Assembly: GCA_020351855.1 (NCBI GenBank)
Contig: CP070670.1
Coordinates: 1,037,461-1,086,440, forward strand
DNA length: 48,980 nt
Direction of reading: 5' to 3'
DNA from: Gemmatimonadota bacterium
Lineage (GTDB): Bacteria > Gemmatimonadota > Gemmatimonadetes > Palauibacterales > Palauibacteraceae
Below, in pieces: positions 25,459-34,297 of the stretch; the first letter of the stretch is position 1, and each line of letters starts with the position of its first letter. Below the pieces are notes generated by a model, which was not told the origin of the DNA, ran no database searches, and worked only from the letters and a program-made list of their open reading frames with translations. Both the position numbers and the translations under genes were made by a program.

Positions 25459-27294
25459 GTGCTTCTCACGTCGCGTTTCTCGACAGTCCGGCGGTCCGCT
25501 CTTCTCGGCCCGACCGCGCTCCTCCCCCTGGTGGCCCTTGTCGCCGCGGTTTCTCCTGCCCCTGCCGCCCTGGGGAACGAAGCGATCGCCCCCCCCGGTC
25601 TTCCTGCGCCCGCCCAGGACGACGCGGGCACACAGGCCGTATCCGACAGCGTGCAGGCGGAGTTGAGCCGCGCAGGCGACGATCTGGCCCGCGTCGAGGT
25701 GCTGCTGGACAGCATCGTCGTCGAATGGGACGCCGTGCGGGATGCATCGCCCGAAGAACAACAGCTGGCGCGGGTCCGAGCCGATCAGGGCGTCCGCCAG
25801 ATCCGGAACACCGTGACCAGGCTGCTGCAGGTCATTCCGACGCTGCAGGCGGCAGGCGCTGCCGTCGATTCGGTACGGCAGGGACTTGGAACGTTCCTGG
25901 TCAGGGTGGGGGGGCTCTACGATGAAGCCATCGAGCGGCGCATGGCCGAGATCGACGACTTCCGCGACGCGCGCGCCTCCAGCCCGCCGGACAGCCTCGC
26001 CGCTTTGGAGGCGCGCGTCAGAGAAACGAAGGCGATTCTCGATACCCTGCTCGTCGAGCGGGTGCAGAACCTCTCGAGGGCGGATTCCCTGGGGCTCGAC
26101 ACGTCCGAGCAGTGGCAGACGATCGAGCGCACCCTCACCAGCTGGGCCGAAAGCCAGGTCGGCCGGCTGCAGATCGCCCTCCTCAACCGGAACCGGCTGA
26201 GCGAACAGATCCGACAAGCCGAAGAGGCGCGATCCGCGCCGAACGAGATCACCGCTCTCCGAACGCGGCTGCGGGCAACCGAGGACCGCATCGAGGGAAT
26301 CACCGCCACGCTTGGCGTGACGGCCGATCTTCTCGCGGGGCGAGGATTCGAGACGGCCGCGTACCGTCAAATGATCATCCGGGGCACCGGCGATGTGACG
26401 GCCGACATCCTGGACCCCGAGGTCCTGATCGGCCTGCTGGGCGACCTCGCGAACGGGCTGTGGAACTGGCTGAAGAGCAACGGGCCCACACTCTTTGTCC
26501 GGTTCCTCATCGTCCTCGGCGTGATCATTCTGTTCCGCGTCGCGTTCCGCGTCGGCTGGTGGCTGTTTCGGGTTCTCCGCCTGGTACGGCTCTCGAAGCT
26601 GATGACCGACCTGATCGGCCGCATGCTGCGCCCGATCGCCACGATCATCGGGTTGGCCACCGGACTGTGGCTCGTCGGCGTGGATCCGACCACCTTGCTG
26701 GCGGGGCTCGGCGTGGCGGGCGTCATCGTCGGCCTTGCCCTGCAGGACTCGATGAGCAACCTGGCGGCCGGCCTGTTCATCCTGGCCACGCGTCCGTTCG
26801 ACGTCGAGGACGTCGTGGAGGCTGGAGGGGTCGTGGGCACCGTGCAGGAGATGGGACTGGCCAACACGACGATCCTCACGTTCGACCGGCGGCGTCTGTT
26901 CGTGCCGAACCGACAGATCTGGAGCCACGTGATCGAGAACCGATCGGCCGAGCCGGTTCGAAGGGTGGAGGTCACCGCCAGGATCAGCTACCGGGAGGAT
27001 CTCGACCGGGCCGTATCTCTTCTCCAGAGCATTCTGGACGAGAACGAGATGGTCCTCGCCGATCCCGAGCCCGTCGTCTTCGTTCAGACATTGGCGGATT
27101 CGTGGATCGAGATCGCCGTGTGGCCGTGGGCCGAGACCGAGAACTGGCTGGAGCTGACCCGGTCGCTTCCCCGCCTCATCCGTCTGCGGTTCGCTCGCGA
27201 GGGGATCGAAGTGCCCCACACCCGGATCGAACTCGTGGCGGATCGCCCCGACTCAGGGCCATCCGCTCCGGCGACGACTGAGCCGGCCGACTAG
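25459..27294 (+). CDS. MscS-family mechanosensitive channel with large periplasmic N-terminal domain
   Basis: 611 residues from GTG 25459. GGGGA lies seven bases upstream, and the result begins with a clean signal peptide ending near AAVSPAPAALG. ATG 25411, in frame, lacks both. Residues 45-320 are a mostly helical periplasmic region with coiled-coil character. Membrane helices follow at about 340-365 and beyond, with the pore helix and beta domain in LALQDSMSNLAAGLFILATRP. The cytoplasmic beta domain has RRRLFVPNRQIWSHVI and the C-terminal cage EVTARISYRED. It opens under membrane tension during osmotic downshock; the long extracytoplasmic part resembles MscK/MscM-type proteins. It converges with the MltF-like gene three bases away. 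Confidence 0.9.
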   Translation: MLLTSRFSTVRRSALLGPTALLPLVALVAAVSPAPAALGNEAIAPPGLPAPAQDDAGTQAVSDSVQAELSRAGDDLARVEVLLDSIVVEWDAVRDASPEEQQLARVRADQGVRQIRNTVTRLLQVIPTLQAAGAAVDSVRQGLGTFLVRVGGLYDEAIERRMAEIDDFRDARASSPPDSLAALEARVRETKAILDTLLVERVQNLSRADSLGLDTSEQWQTIERTLTSWAESQVGRLQIALLNRNRLSEQIRQAEEARSAPNEITALRTRLRATEDRIEGITATLGVTADLLAGRGFETAAYRQMIIRGTGDVTADILDPEVLIGLLGDLANGLWNWLKSNGPTLFVRFLIVLGVIILFRVAFRVGWWLFRVLRLVRLSKLMTDLIGRMLRPIATIIGLATGLWLVGVDPTTLLAGLGVAGVIVGLALQDSMSNLAAGLFILATRPFDVEDVVEAGGVVGTVQEMGLANTTILTFDRRRLFVPNRQIWSHVIENRSAEPVRRVEVTARISYREDLDRAVSLLQSILDENEMVLADPEPVVFVQTLADSWIEIAVWPWAETENWLELTRSLPRLIRLRFAREGIEVPHTRIELVADRPDSGPSAPATTEPAD

Positions 27295-27297
27295 GCG

Positions 27298-28896
27298 CTA
27301 GGGGAGCTCCGGCGGTGCGCCGGGCTCGGGGAGGGACGCCGGCTCGGACTGTCTGGCCACCTCGGCCTGTCTCGCGGGCCGCGCAGCCTCCCGGCCACCC
27401 TGCATGCGGTACGCGGCGTCGTACTTGCTGATGTTGTCGACGTACAGAACCGTCCGGCGGCCCACCTGCTCGGCCACGATGACCTCCATGTTGCCGAACC
27501 AGCGGTACGGATCCAGGCCCCGCTCGGCGGCGACCTGTCGCAGCGGCAGGATGCGGGACGGGCCCGCGTTGTAGGCTGCCAGGGCCAACAGGAGACGGTC
27601 CTCGGACTCGATGGCCGGCCCGGAGAAGTACCGGCGCCTCAGGAACTCCATGTACTTGACCCCGGCGTGCACGTTGTCTTCCAGCGTCGAGACATCCGGG
27701 ATCCCGATGCTGGGGTCGGCCGCCGTGGTGGGCAGCACCTGCATGATCCCGACCGCCCCGAGAGGGCCGATGGCGCTCTGGTCCAGGCCGGACTCCTGGT
27801 ACGCCTGCGCCAGCAACAACTGCGAGGGGAACCCGTACTCCCCGGCGTAGCGCTCGAACAGACCGGCCACGGCCCGGTAACGCTCGAGCTCCGAGTGGGC
27901 GAGCGCGTTGCGCACCCACTCCACGTCCCCCCAGTAGCGCTTCCAGCGGCCGCGAAAGCCGAAGCTGCCATGGGGATGCCTTGCCACGAACCGGTTCACG
28001 ACCTCCTTCAGCCTCGGGCTGTTCTTGCGGAGGGCCCATGCCGGCTGACCGGCCGCCCGAACGACGATCTGGGAATGCACGGTGATCCGATCGAGCACCT
28101 CGCTCCAGAGCTCCGCCTCTCGCCGACGCACCACGACGAGCGGGACGAGCCCGGCGTTCGCCATCTCCAGCAGGTCCTCATCCTCCATGTGCTCTTCGGC
28201 GGTCCGCAGCGTGACGGGCGGGCGGCCCGCCGCCTCGAAGGACTCGCTGAGGCGGCGCATGCTGGCGTACGCCCCGCTGGAGGCGCGCACGAGCACCTCC
28301 GTTCCCGCCAGGTCGTCGAGCCCCGTCAGCGGGGGGGCGGTCGGGCCGCCCGCGATGACCTCCCGGATCGGTCCGGCGAAGGGTACGGAGAAGTCGACGA
28401 GCGCCGTGTCCGCGGGCCGGATCGGGATGGCCGCGGCAGCCAGATCGCCACGCCCCTCGACCAGGGCGCGCAGGAGCTCCCCCCTCGAGGTCGGCATGAG
28501 GAGGACGCGGAGACGGCGCGGACCGAGGTCGAGCTCCTGGTTGAGGAACGTCTCGAATTCGCGGAACGCCTCGTAGGCGATGCCCTGCTGGGTCCCGCCA
28601 TCCAGGTAGAAGTAGGTCCGGCCGAACGGAACGAGCACGCGGAGGACGCCGCGGGCGATCACCGAATCCAGACCCGGCGTCCGGATCTCGTCCTGACCGA
28701 GCCTAAGCGCCTCCGCGCTGCCCCAGGCGACCAACTCGCGTGGCTCCTCCCCCGCCCCCTCCCTCCCCGCGACCCCTGCCACCGCCCCATCGGGCTCGAC
28801 ATCGCCCGCGTCCGGCCGGCCGCACGCATCGAGAAGCGCCACAGCCAGCCAGCAGCCCAACACCAGCCGGCTCACCCTGGCCAGCCGACGCTGCAC
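27298..28896 (-). CDS. MltF-like lipoprotein: SBP_bac_3 domain plus lytic transglycosylase
   Basis: 532 residues from GTG 28896 (GTG 28875 is possible). Frame further upstream lies inside the transporter gene on the same strand and is not coding for this protein. A hydrophobic leader ends in LLDAC, a lipobox-like site with an unusual Asp at -2. Residues about 75-310 form a solute-binding (SBP_bac_3-like) domain. Residues about 335-480 form the SLT domain, with catalytic Glu in AYQESGLDQ, GIMQVLP and LAAYNAGP. By family it is an outer-membrane-anchored enzyme that cleaves peptidoglycan with 1,6-anhydro product formation, tuned by ligands of the first domain. It is paralogous to 41331-42842. 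The C-terminal tail is Pro/Glu-rich. Confidence 0.88.
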   Translation of the reverse strand: MQRRLARVSRLVLGCWLAVALLDACGRPDAGDVEPDGAVAGVAGREGAGEEPRELVAWGSAEALRLGQDEIRTPGLDSVIARGVLRVLVPFGRTYFYLDGGTQQGIAYEAFREFETFLNQELDLGPRRLRVLLMPTSRGELLRALVEGRGDLAAAAIPIRPADTALVDFSVPFAGPIREVIAGGPTAPPLTGLDDLAGTEVLVRASSGAYASMRRLSESFEAAGRPPVTLRTAEEHMEDEDLLEMANAGLVPLVVVRRREAELWSEVLDRITVHSQIVVRAAGQPAWALRKNSPRLKEVVNRFVARHPHGSFGFRGRWKRYWGDVEWVRNALAHSELERYRAVAGLFERYAGEYGFPSQLLLAQAYQESGLDQSAIGPLGAVGIMQVLPTTAADPSIGIPDVSTLEDNVHAGVKYMEFLRRRYFSGPAIESEDRLLLALAAYNAGPSRILPLRQVAAERGLDPYRWFGNMEVIVAEQVGRRTVLYVDNISKYDAAYRMQGGREAARPARQAEVARQSEPASLPEPGAPPELP

Positions 28897-28934
28897 GAAG
28901 CTTTCGCCGTGAGCCAGCGGGGGAATGCGGCCGC

Positions 28935-30476
28935 CTATCGGGCCAGCGCGCCGAACGGGCCGGCCTCGACGCACGGCGGGCGCCCGGACTGGACGAGCCG
29001 GCGGTACTCCCGGCCGATCCGGATGGCCAGTACGAGCCACAGGCCGGCCAGCACCATGTTGAACAGCGCGAACTGCCGGACCTGCAGGGCGAGAACGCTC
29101 GTCCCCACGAACACGACGACCGCCTGCAGCATGTCGCCGGCCCGCCAGAAGAAGGCGTCGATCGCCTGCTTCGCCTTGTACTTCTGCTCCCGCGTGCAGG
29201 GGAGAAAGAGCATGTTGCGCACCGTGTTGTAGAGCGAGTAATCGGTCGCGTTCTCCCCCGTCTTCACCCAGCGGACGGCCGCGAGCAGCGGGGCGAGGGC
29301 GATCAGCCCGTAGCCCCCGAGCGCAATCAGCGGCAGCACCAGGAGCGCCACCGGAACGCCCACGTACTTGACGATCCTCGATACGAGGAAGAGCTGGATG
29401 AGCAGGCCGAGCCCGTTCACCACGGCGAAGAAGTTCGAGTAGAACGTCCCGATGAACTCCGCCTCCGTCAGTCCGCTTGCCGGTGCCCGGGCCGTCGCTT
29501 CCGCCTTCACGATCGATCCCAGGATGTACTCGCCCGTCGTGTTCACCCAGTTCAGCAGCAGCATGAGCAGGGCGATCAGCAGCAGGTAGCGGCACTTGAA
29601 CACCAGCCTGAAGGGACCCTCTCCCTTCCCCGCGAACTGCCACGTCTGCGTCAGGTCGGGCATCCCGCCCTCTGCTCCTCGATCGGGCTCCCTTTCCCGC
29701 TCCGGGGACTCCCCGCGGCGCTGCCGCTCGGCCTCTTGCGCGTCGTACTCCTCGATCGCCTTGCGTATGTCCGCGAGGCTGAACTGGCTGCTCGCCGCCG
29801 GCATCGTCGCCGTCGTCAGGGCGCTGGGCCATCCCGCTTCCCGGCGGCGTCTCTCGCGCGCATCGACGTAGTTCGTCACCACGAGGCTCAACAGCAGGAG
29901 GGCCGCCGCGATGAGGAGGGGCGGCTGCACGCCGAACACCGGGATCACGTTGGCCGTGGCCCATCCTCCGAAGACGCCGCCCGCCGATGCACCGACGGCC
30001 ACGATCGGAAACAGCCGCTCCCCCTCTTCCCGCGTGTACAGGTCGTTGGCGAACGCCCAGAACTGGGCGATGACCATGAGGTTGAAGATGCCCACCCAGA
30101 GGAAGAAGACGATGCCGAGCAGGATCGAGGAGCTGTCGACCCGCGTGACGAGGAAGAACGCGACCAGGCAGGCCACGAAGAAGAGGGTCACCGAGTTGAT
30201 CAGCTTCCTGCGGGGGAGCCGCCCTGCGAGGGCCCCGTACAGCGGGACGAGTCCCAGAAAGAGCAGCACCTGCCCGGCTGACGAGTAGCTCTTGATTTCG
30301 GCCCCCCCGCTGCCGAGGATCAGCGCCTCCCGGATCGGCTTGATGAAGTAGTAGGCCGTGAGGATGAGAAAGACGTTGAGGGTGAGAAGGAGTACGGTGC
30401 CGCTCTCTCCCGCCCGCACATCGCTGATCAGGCGAAGCAGCCGATCCACCAAGCCGGGGCGCCGCGCGCCCCCCAT
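28935..30476 (-). CDS. TLC-family nucleotide (ATP/ADP-type) transporter
   Basis: 513 residues from ATG 30476, which has AGGAG five bases upstream; a TTG at 30521 overlapping the holin-like stop (TTGA) is less likely. About twelve membrane helices appear in two bundles separated by a long charged cytoplasmic loop (about 215-275, many Arg/Glu/Gln). Blocks such as AYYFIKPIREALIL near the start and TREQKYKAKQAIDAFFWRAGD in the late loop match Npt1/Npt2-type proteins, known from chlamydiae and rickettsiae as ATP/ADP exchangers. Free-living bacteria carry relatives of unknown substrate. The neighbours offer no parasitic context, so the cargo may be a nucleotide or related anion. Confidence 0.8.
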   Translation of the reverse strand: MGGARRPGLVDRLLRLISDVRAGESGTVLLLTLNVFLILTAYYFIKPIREALILGSGGAEIKSYSSAGQVLLFLGLVPLYGALAGRLPRRKLINSVTLFFVACLVAFFLVTRVDSSSILLGIVFFLWVGIFNLMVIAQFWAFANDLYTREEGERLFPIVAVGASAGGVFGGWATANVIPVFGVQPPLLIAAALLLLSLVVTNYVDARERRRREAGWPSALTTATMPAASSQFSLADIRKAIEEYDAQEAERQRRGESPEREREPDRGAEGGMPDLTQTWQFAGKGEGPFRLVFKCRYLLLIALLMLLLNWVNTTGEYILGSIVKAEATARAPASGLTEAEFIGTFYSNFFAVVNGLGLLIQLFLVSRIVKYVGVPVALLVLPLIALGGYGLIALAPLLAAVRWVKTGENATDYSLYNTVRNMLFLPCTREQKYKAKQAIDAFFWRAGDMLQAVVVFVGTSVLALQVRQFALFNMVLAGLWLVLAIRIGREYRRLVQSGRPPCVEAGPFGALAR

Positions 30477-30517
30477 CCCGGCTCCTGCCCCGCCGTCCGC
30501 CGGAGGTCTGCCGAAGC

Positions 30518-30859
30518 TCAAAGGCCGAAGGCCGCCGATACAGCCAGATTAAGGATCGAGAACACCAGACTGCCCAGAAAAGCCGGCAGGCACCCTTCCA
30601 CCCGGAAGCCGGACACGAATTTGGAGGCGAGCAGGAACATCAGTCCGTTGATCACCAGCAGGAACAGGCCCAGGGTGACGATCGTGATCGGGATCGTGAC
30701 CACGACGACCAGCGGACGGACGAGCGCGTTGACCAGTCCGAGGATGAGCGCCGCGATGAGCGCCGACCCGAACCCGGAGACGGACACGCCCGGAACGATG
30801 CGGGCCACCACCAACAGGAGCAGCGCCGTAAGCACCAGGTGGACCAGGAATTCGATCAT
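30518..30859 (-). CDS. phage-holin-family four-helix membrane protein (DUF360)
   Basis: 113 residues. Four hydrophobic helices (about 4-24, 29-50, 55-78, 90-111) with LILGLVNALVRPLVVVVTIPITIVTLGL at their centre, the hallmark of this small membrane family. Although named for holin similarity, members are common housekeeping membrane proteins of unknown function, and no phage genes are nearby. AGGAGG lies five bases before the ATG. It precedes the TLC transporter by 41 bases and is probably co-transcribed with it. Confidence 0.85.
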   Translation of the reverse strand: MIEFLVHLVLTALLLLVVARIVPGVSVSGFGSALIAALILGLVNALVRPLVVVVTIPITIVTLGLFLLVINGLMFLLASKFVSGFRVEGCLPAFLGSLVFSILNLAVSAAFGL

Positions 30860-30942
30860 GATGCCCTCCTACGTGGTTCGTGCCTCGGCCCGCGGGCGCT
30901 GTCGAGCGCCGGCGCGACCGCCGTCTCTCCACGCCGGTCCGC

Positions 30943-31407
30943 CTAGCGACGGCGGTAGGTTCCGATCAGCCGACCGCTCCCCAGCACACCTCCCTCCATC
31001 GCCGCGAGCAGTGCTCCCTTCGTGGCGCCTGCCGCCAGGCCGAGCCGCCGTGCGAGCGCGTGGAGCGTGAAAACATAGCGGTGCGCGCCATCGGGCGGGG
31101 GGCACGGACCGCCGTAGCCGACGCGCCGGAAGTCGTTTCGGCCCTGCCGGGCCCCGCCCGGCAGCACCTCGTCGCCCGGAACGCCCTCCGCTAGGCCGTC
31201 GAGCGTCGGCTCCAGATCGTAGAGCACCCAATGCACCCAGGTGCCGCGCGGCGCATCGGGATCATCCACGACCAGCGCCAGGCTGGCCGCGCCCTCCGGC
31301 ACTCCCTCCCAGCGCAGCGGCGGCGACAGATCCTCCCCGTCGCACGTGTGACGCCGCGGGATCTGGCCGCCCTGTTCGAAGGCGGGGCTCCACAGCCGAA
31401 TCGTCAT
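30943..31407 (-). CDS. YbhB/YbcL-family Raf kinase inhibitor-like (PEBP) protein
   Basis: 154 residues. Conserved PEBP blocks: RHTCDGEDLSPPLRWEGVPEG, DDPDAPRGTWVHWVLYDL, RVGYGGPCPPPDGAHRYVFTLHAL. The HWVLYD and GPCPP segments line the anion pocket of the family. Cytosolic (no signal peptide). The bacterial role is uncertain; members bind small anions or phosphorylated ligands. AGGA is about eight bases upstream. It sits 27 bases after the nuclease-like gene on the same strand. Confidence 0.9.
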   Translation of the reverse strand: MTIRLWSPAFEQGGQIPRRHTCDGEDLSPPLRWEGVPEGAASLALVVDDPDAPRGTWVHWVLYDLEPTLDGLAEGVPGDEVLPGGARQGRNDFRRVGYGGPCPPPDGAHRYVFTLHALARRLGLAAGATKGALLAAMEGGVLGSGRLIGTYRRR

Positions 31408-31434
31408 GCTTACGTCCTTTCCCCGCGGCCGGCC

Positions 31435-31926
31435 CTAGACGAACTCGTAGCTGTAGGGACTGGCGCCGCCCTCGCCCGTCTCGAGCCGGACCAGGCACGC
31501 GTACCGAAAGGCGAGCGGTTCCTCCTTCCAGAGGGCGAGCTTCGCTCGATCGACCTCGATCGGGATCGGGCTGGTGCTCTTCCGTACCTCGATCGCCAGG
31601 AGGTTGTCGTCCGTCTTCCGGTGATGGACGATGATGTCGGGGAAAACGCTCAGTCCGAACGTGTCGCGCGCGAGCGGCTTGCCGATGACAGCGATCACCA
31701 GCCCGCGTTCCAGCTCGGTCAGCCGCGCCGGGTCCGCCGTGAACAGGTCGTACTCGCAGTCGACATCCCAGTGGTCGAAATGCCTCTCGATGTGAACCGC
31801 GAAGCGGTGTCGCAGCGCCCTCTCGTTCGCATCGTGCGCGAGCAGATGCCGGTCGAGCACGCTCAGTTGCCGAAGCGCCGTCTCGACGCGGCTCCTGACT
31901 TCTCTGTCCTGTGCCGCATTCGTCAT
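31435..31926 (-). CDS. hypothetical protein with PD-(D/E)xK nuclease-like core
   Basis: 163 residues from ATG 31926, with GAGGTG upstream. I do not recognise a named family. Residues 1-55 are helical. Then VFPDIIVHHR is followed by LLAIEVRK about 15 residues later, which fits the PD...(D/E)xK pattern with the variant E-V-R-K. Strand-helix order around it is compatible with the restriction-endonuclease fold. No methylase, helicase or toxin partner is adjacent; the divergent gene is a SAM methyltransferase of small-molecule type, so a restriction pair is unlikely. The role is unknown. Confidence 0.55.
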   Translation of the reverse strand: MTNAAQDREVRSRVETALRQLSVLDRHLLAHDANERALRHRFAVHIERHFDHWDVDCEYDLFTADPARLTELERGLVIAVIGKPLARDTFGLSVFPDIIVHHRKTDDNLLAIEVRKSTSPIPIEVDRAKLALWKEEPLAFRYACLVRLETGEGGASPYSYEFV

Positions 31927-32042
31927 CGCCGTTCGTCCACCTCGGTGGCGGTCGGGAGAAGGAGTGGGCGAAGAATAGCTGCGGGCGGCAGCCGCGTACA
32001 CCCGCTCCGTTCATGGCAGCACCGCGGTTACATTGCCGGCGA

Positions 32043-32642
32043 ATGTGGAATGATCGATACCGCAGGCCCGGCTACCTCTACGGCACGGACCCGAACGACT
32101 TCCTGGCCGCCATGGCTCCGCACATCCCGCCTGGACGGGTGCTGTCGCTCGGTGAGGGCGAAGGTCGCAACGCCGTATACCTGGCGGAGCTGGGCTACGA
32201 TGTGCTGGCCGTCGATGCCTCCGGCGTGGGCATGGAGAAGGCGGCTCGCCTGGCAGCGAGCCGCGGAGTGCGAATCCGGACCCGGACCCTGGATCTCTCC
32301 GACTTCAACATCGAGCCGGGGGCGTGGGAGGGTATCGTCTCGATCTTCTGCCATCTGCCCCCTCCGCTCCGCCGCCGGGTGCATCGAGAGGTCGTCGCGG
32401 GTCTGCGTCCGGGCGGCCTGTTCATCCTGGAGGCCTACACGCCGAGACAGCCGGCCTATGGAACGGGCGGCCCATCGACACCCGATCTCCTGATGTGCCT
32501 ACCGGATCTGAAGCAGGAGCTGCGAGGCCTCGACTTCAGGGTGGCACGCGAGATCGAGCGGGTCGTCCACGAAGGGTCCCACCATACGGGACTGGGCCAC
32601 GTCGTTCAGGTGGCAGCGGCCGCATGTCGCGACACTGGATGA
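32043..32642 (+). CDS. class I SAM-dependent methyltransferase (TehB/TPMT-like)
   Basis: 199 residues from ATG 32043. Starts MWNDRYRRPGYLYG, characteristic of the tellurite-resistance/thiopurine methyltransferase-like group. Motif I is LSLGEGEGRNAVYLA (Gly-rich SAM site), followed by VDASGVGMEKA (acidic residue binding the ribose), LDLSDF and RPGGLFILEAYTP. Such proteins methylate chalcogen or thiol substrates or unidentified small molecules. No membrane segment. Divergent from the nuclease-like gene and convergent with the YbaK gene ten bases away. The ribosome site is weak. Confidence 0.85.
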   Translation: MWNDRYRRPGYLYGTDPNDFLAAMAPHIPPGRVLSLGEGEGRNAVYLAELGYDVLAVDASGVGMEKAARLAASRGVRIRTRTLDLSDFNIEPGAWEGIVSIFCHLPPPLRRRVHREVVAGLRPGGLFILEAYTPRQPAYGTGGPSTPDLLMCLPDLKQELRGLDFRVAREIERVVHEGSHHTGLGHVVQVAAAACRDTG

Positions 32643-32652
32643 CATCCGGACT

Positions 32653-33135
32653 TCAACCGGCGAGCACGTGCTCCCGCGTCGTCAGGTGGACGACCTCCGG
32701 CTTGACGAGCCGTACGAAGTCCCCGTACGCGAGGCGCACGAGCTCCGAGTGACTGCCCGCGTTGAAGGCGATCTCCTCGTCCTCCGCCAGGCGCACGTCG
32801 GAGAACACCTTCATCCCCCACAGATTGCCGAACGGCGGCATCGCGCCCAGCTCGCAGCTGGGAAAGACATCCCTGAACTCGGACTCCGAAGCGAGCTCCA
32901 CGGTCTCGGCACCCGTCGCCTGCCTGAGCAGGTCCCGATCGACGCGATCGTCGGCCGGCAAGACGGCCATCGCCATTTCGCCGTCGACCTTGACCATCAC
33001 GGTCTTCGCGAGTTCCTTCCCCGGAATGTGTGCGGAGGCCGCGATCTCCTGTGCGGTGAACGCCTGGGAGTGCGAGATGGTCACGTACTTGACCCCCTCA
33101 CTCTCCAAATACCGTTTGAGCTTTTCGACCGGCAT
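32653..33135 (-). CDS. YbaK/EbsC-family aminoacyl-tRNA deacylase
   Basis: 160 residues. Begins with a helix and VKYVTISHSQAFTAQEIAASAHIPGKELAKTVM, where the final Lys is the conserved catalytic lysine of YbaK/ProXp proteins. GNLWGMKVF and FNAGSHSELVRLAYGDF are typical of the C-terminal half. The family hydrolyses mischarged tRNAs such as Cys- or Ala-tRNA(Pro). It is a free-standing editing domain in the cytoplasm. GGAGG lies five bases before the ATG. Confidence 0.88.
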   Translation of the reverse strand: MPVEKLKRYLESEGVKYVTISHSQAFTAQEIAASAHIPGKELAKTVMVKVDGEMAMAVLPADDRVDRDLLRQATGAETVELASESEFRDVFPSCELGAMPPFGNLWGMKVFSDVRLAEDEEIAFNAGSHSELVRLAYGDFVRLVKPEVVHLTTREHVLAG

Positions 33136-33313
33136 GATGACCTCCTGGAAGCTCTGGCGGGGTGTGACGACCCGATTCTAGCCTAGGGTCCGCAGGCGTC
33201 ATCGTCATGTCGGGAGGCCCTCGCCTGGACCTGACGGGAAAACCCCGACGCCCGAGGTCCTCCATTTTCGGGCAAGGGGATGTCGCGAGCCGGCCCGCAG
33301 CGTATGATGAGGA

Positions 33314-34264
33314 ATGAGCGAGAAGATCCCGCCGGAGATCCTGGAGGACCTCTACGAGTACCCGCTCAAGCGGCGGTCCTTCGCCTATCTGTTCTGGCTG
33401 TTCCTCGGCGTATTCGGCGCCCACCGCATGTACCTGAACCGGGTCTGGACCGGCATCGCGATGCTGCTGACCTTCGGCGGCCTGCTGATCTGGTGGCTGG
33501 TCGACCTCTTCCTGATCCCGCGCATGGTGTTCCGGCAGAACACGATCCAGGGTCAGCGGCGGGACCTCGGTCTTCCTCCGGTCGGCCTGGATTTCCTTCC
33601 GCCCTCCGACGGCTCGGAGCTGGCGGCACCGCCACGGTGGTTCGACCCTCGATCCCGCCGCGGACTCCGCGGCCTCCGCAGCCTGATCGCCGACGCCGTC
33701 GTCCTGGCCTCGGCCGGGCTCGCGCTCGGGACGGTGAGTCGGGCGACGGGAAACATCGAGGCGGTCGCTGCGGTCGGGGCGCTGGTCGTGGTGCTCAACT
33801 TCGGGCGCCAGCTCGCGCCGCTCCATCACGTGCCGCTGGTCGGGGATCTCGTGCGCTGGAGCTATCGGCTGCGGCTCTTCTACCACCACGTCAAGCCCGG
33901 GAACGCGCTGTCGCGCCTCTTCCGTCCGGTCCTCGGCATCTTCTACGCGCCGTTTAGAAAGAAGAGCCGTGCGGAAGTGGGGCTCTACCTGCGGCTCGGG
34001 GGTGCGTTCGTCGTTCTGTTCCTCCTGGAGGACCTCGCCACGGAGGTCGTGCAGCCGTTCGTGCAGCAGGCAAGTCTCGCTGGTCTCACCGGGGTGTGGT
34101 GGATCAAGGATGTGGTGCTTACGCTGGTGGCGATCTTCGCCTTCACGGCGCCGATCGGCGCCACGCTGATGATCTATCTGCTCACCCGCCGCTCCCGACT
34201 GTCGCTCGTCGCGCTGAGTCTCCTGACCGGCGCCGCCGTCCTCGTCGGACTCCTGTCGCCCTAG
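33314..34264 (+). CDS. TM2-domain membrane protein with long C-terminal membrane region
   Basis: 316 residues. Residues about 20-75 are a TM2 domain: two helices with GVFGAHRMYLNR between them and WWLVDLFLIPRM at the end. The remainder is unusual for TM2 proteins: a Pro-rich linker, two helices (about 125-165), a basic amphipathic stretch (about 175-220) and three further hydrophobic segments (225-316). I do not recognise the C-terminal part. The start is supported only by an overlapping purine stretch. Role unknown. Confidence 0.75.
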   Translation: MSEKIPPEILEDLYEYPLKRRSFAYLFWLFLGVFGAHRMYLNRVWTGIAMLLTFGGLLIWWLVDLFLIPRMVFRQNTIQGQRRDLGLPPVGLDFLPPSDGSELAAPPRWFDPRSRRGLRGLRSLIADAVVLASAGLALGTVSRATGNIEAVAAVGALVVVLNFGRQLAPLHHVPLVGDLVRWSYRLRLFYHHVKPGNALSRLFRPVLGIFYAPFRKKSRAEVGLYLRLGGAFVVLFLLEDLATEVVQPFVQQASLAGLTGVWWIKDVVLTLVAIFAFTAPIGATLMIYLLTRRSRLSLVALSLLTGAAVLVGLLSP

Positions 34265-34282
34265 CGGGCGGGATCCGCTCGC
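34264..34282. terminator. GC-rich hairpin between convergent TM2 and PhoU-like genes
   Basis: Starts at the last base of the TM2-gene stop. Eight pairs (one G-T) close a three-base loop. It lies between two convergent genes, where a bidirectional stop is expected, but no T-run follows on either strand. Confidence 0.35.
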
Positions 34283-34297
34283 CGACCGGAGGCCGGG

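Noticed and set aside
28897..29964. Extension of the first MltF-like protein to 888 residues
   Set aside because: It overlaps the TLC transporter gene on the same strand in another frame; the lipoprotein leader fixes the true start near 28896.
30518..30859. Phage remnant suggested by holin similarity
   Set aside because: No other phage gene, integrase or attachment repeat; this family is common in non-phage chromosomal positions.
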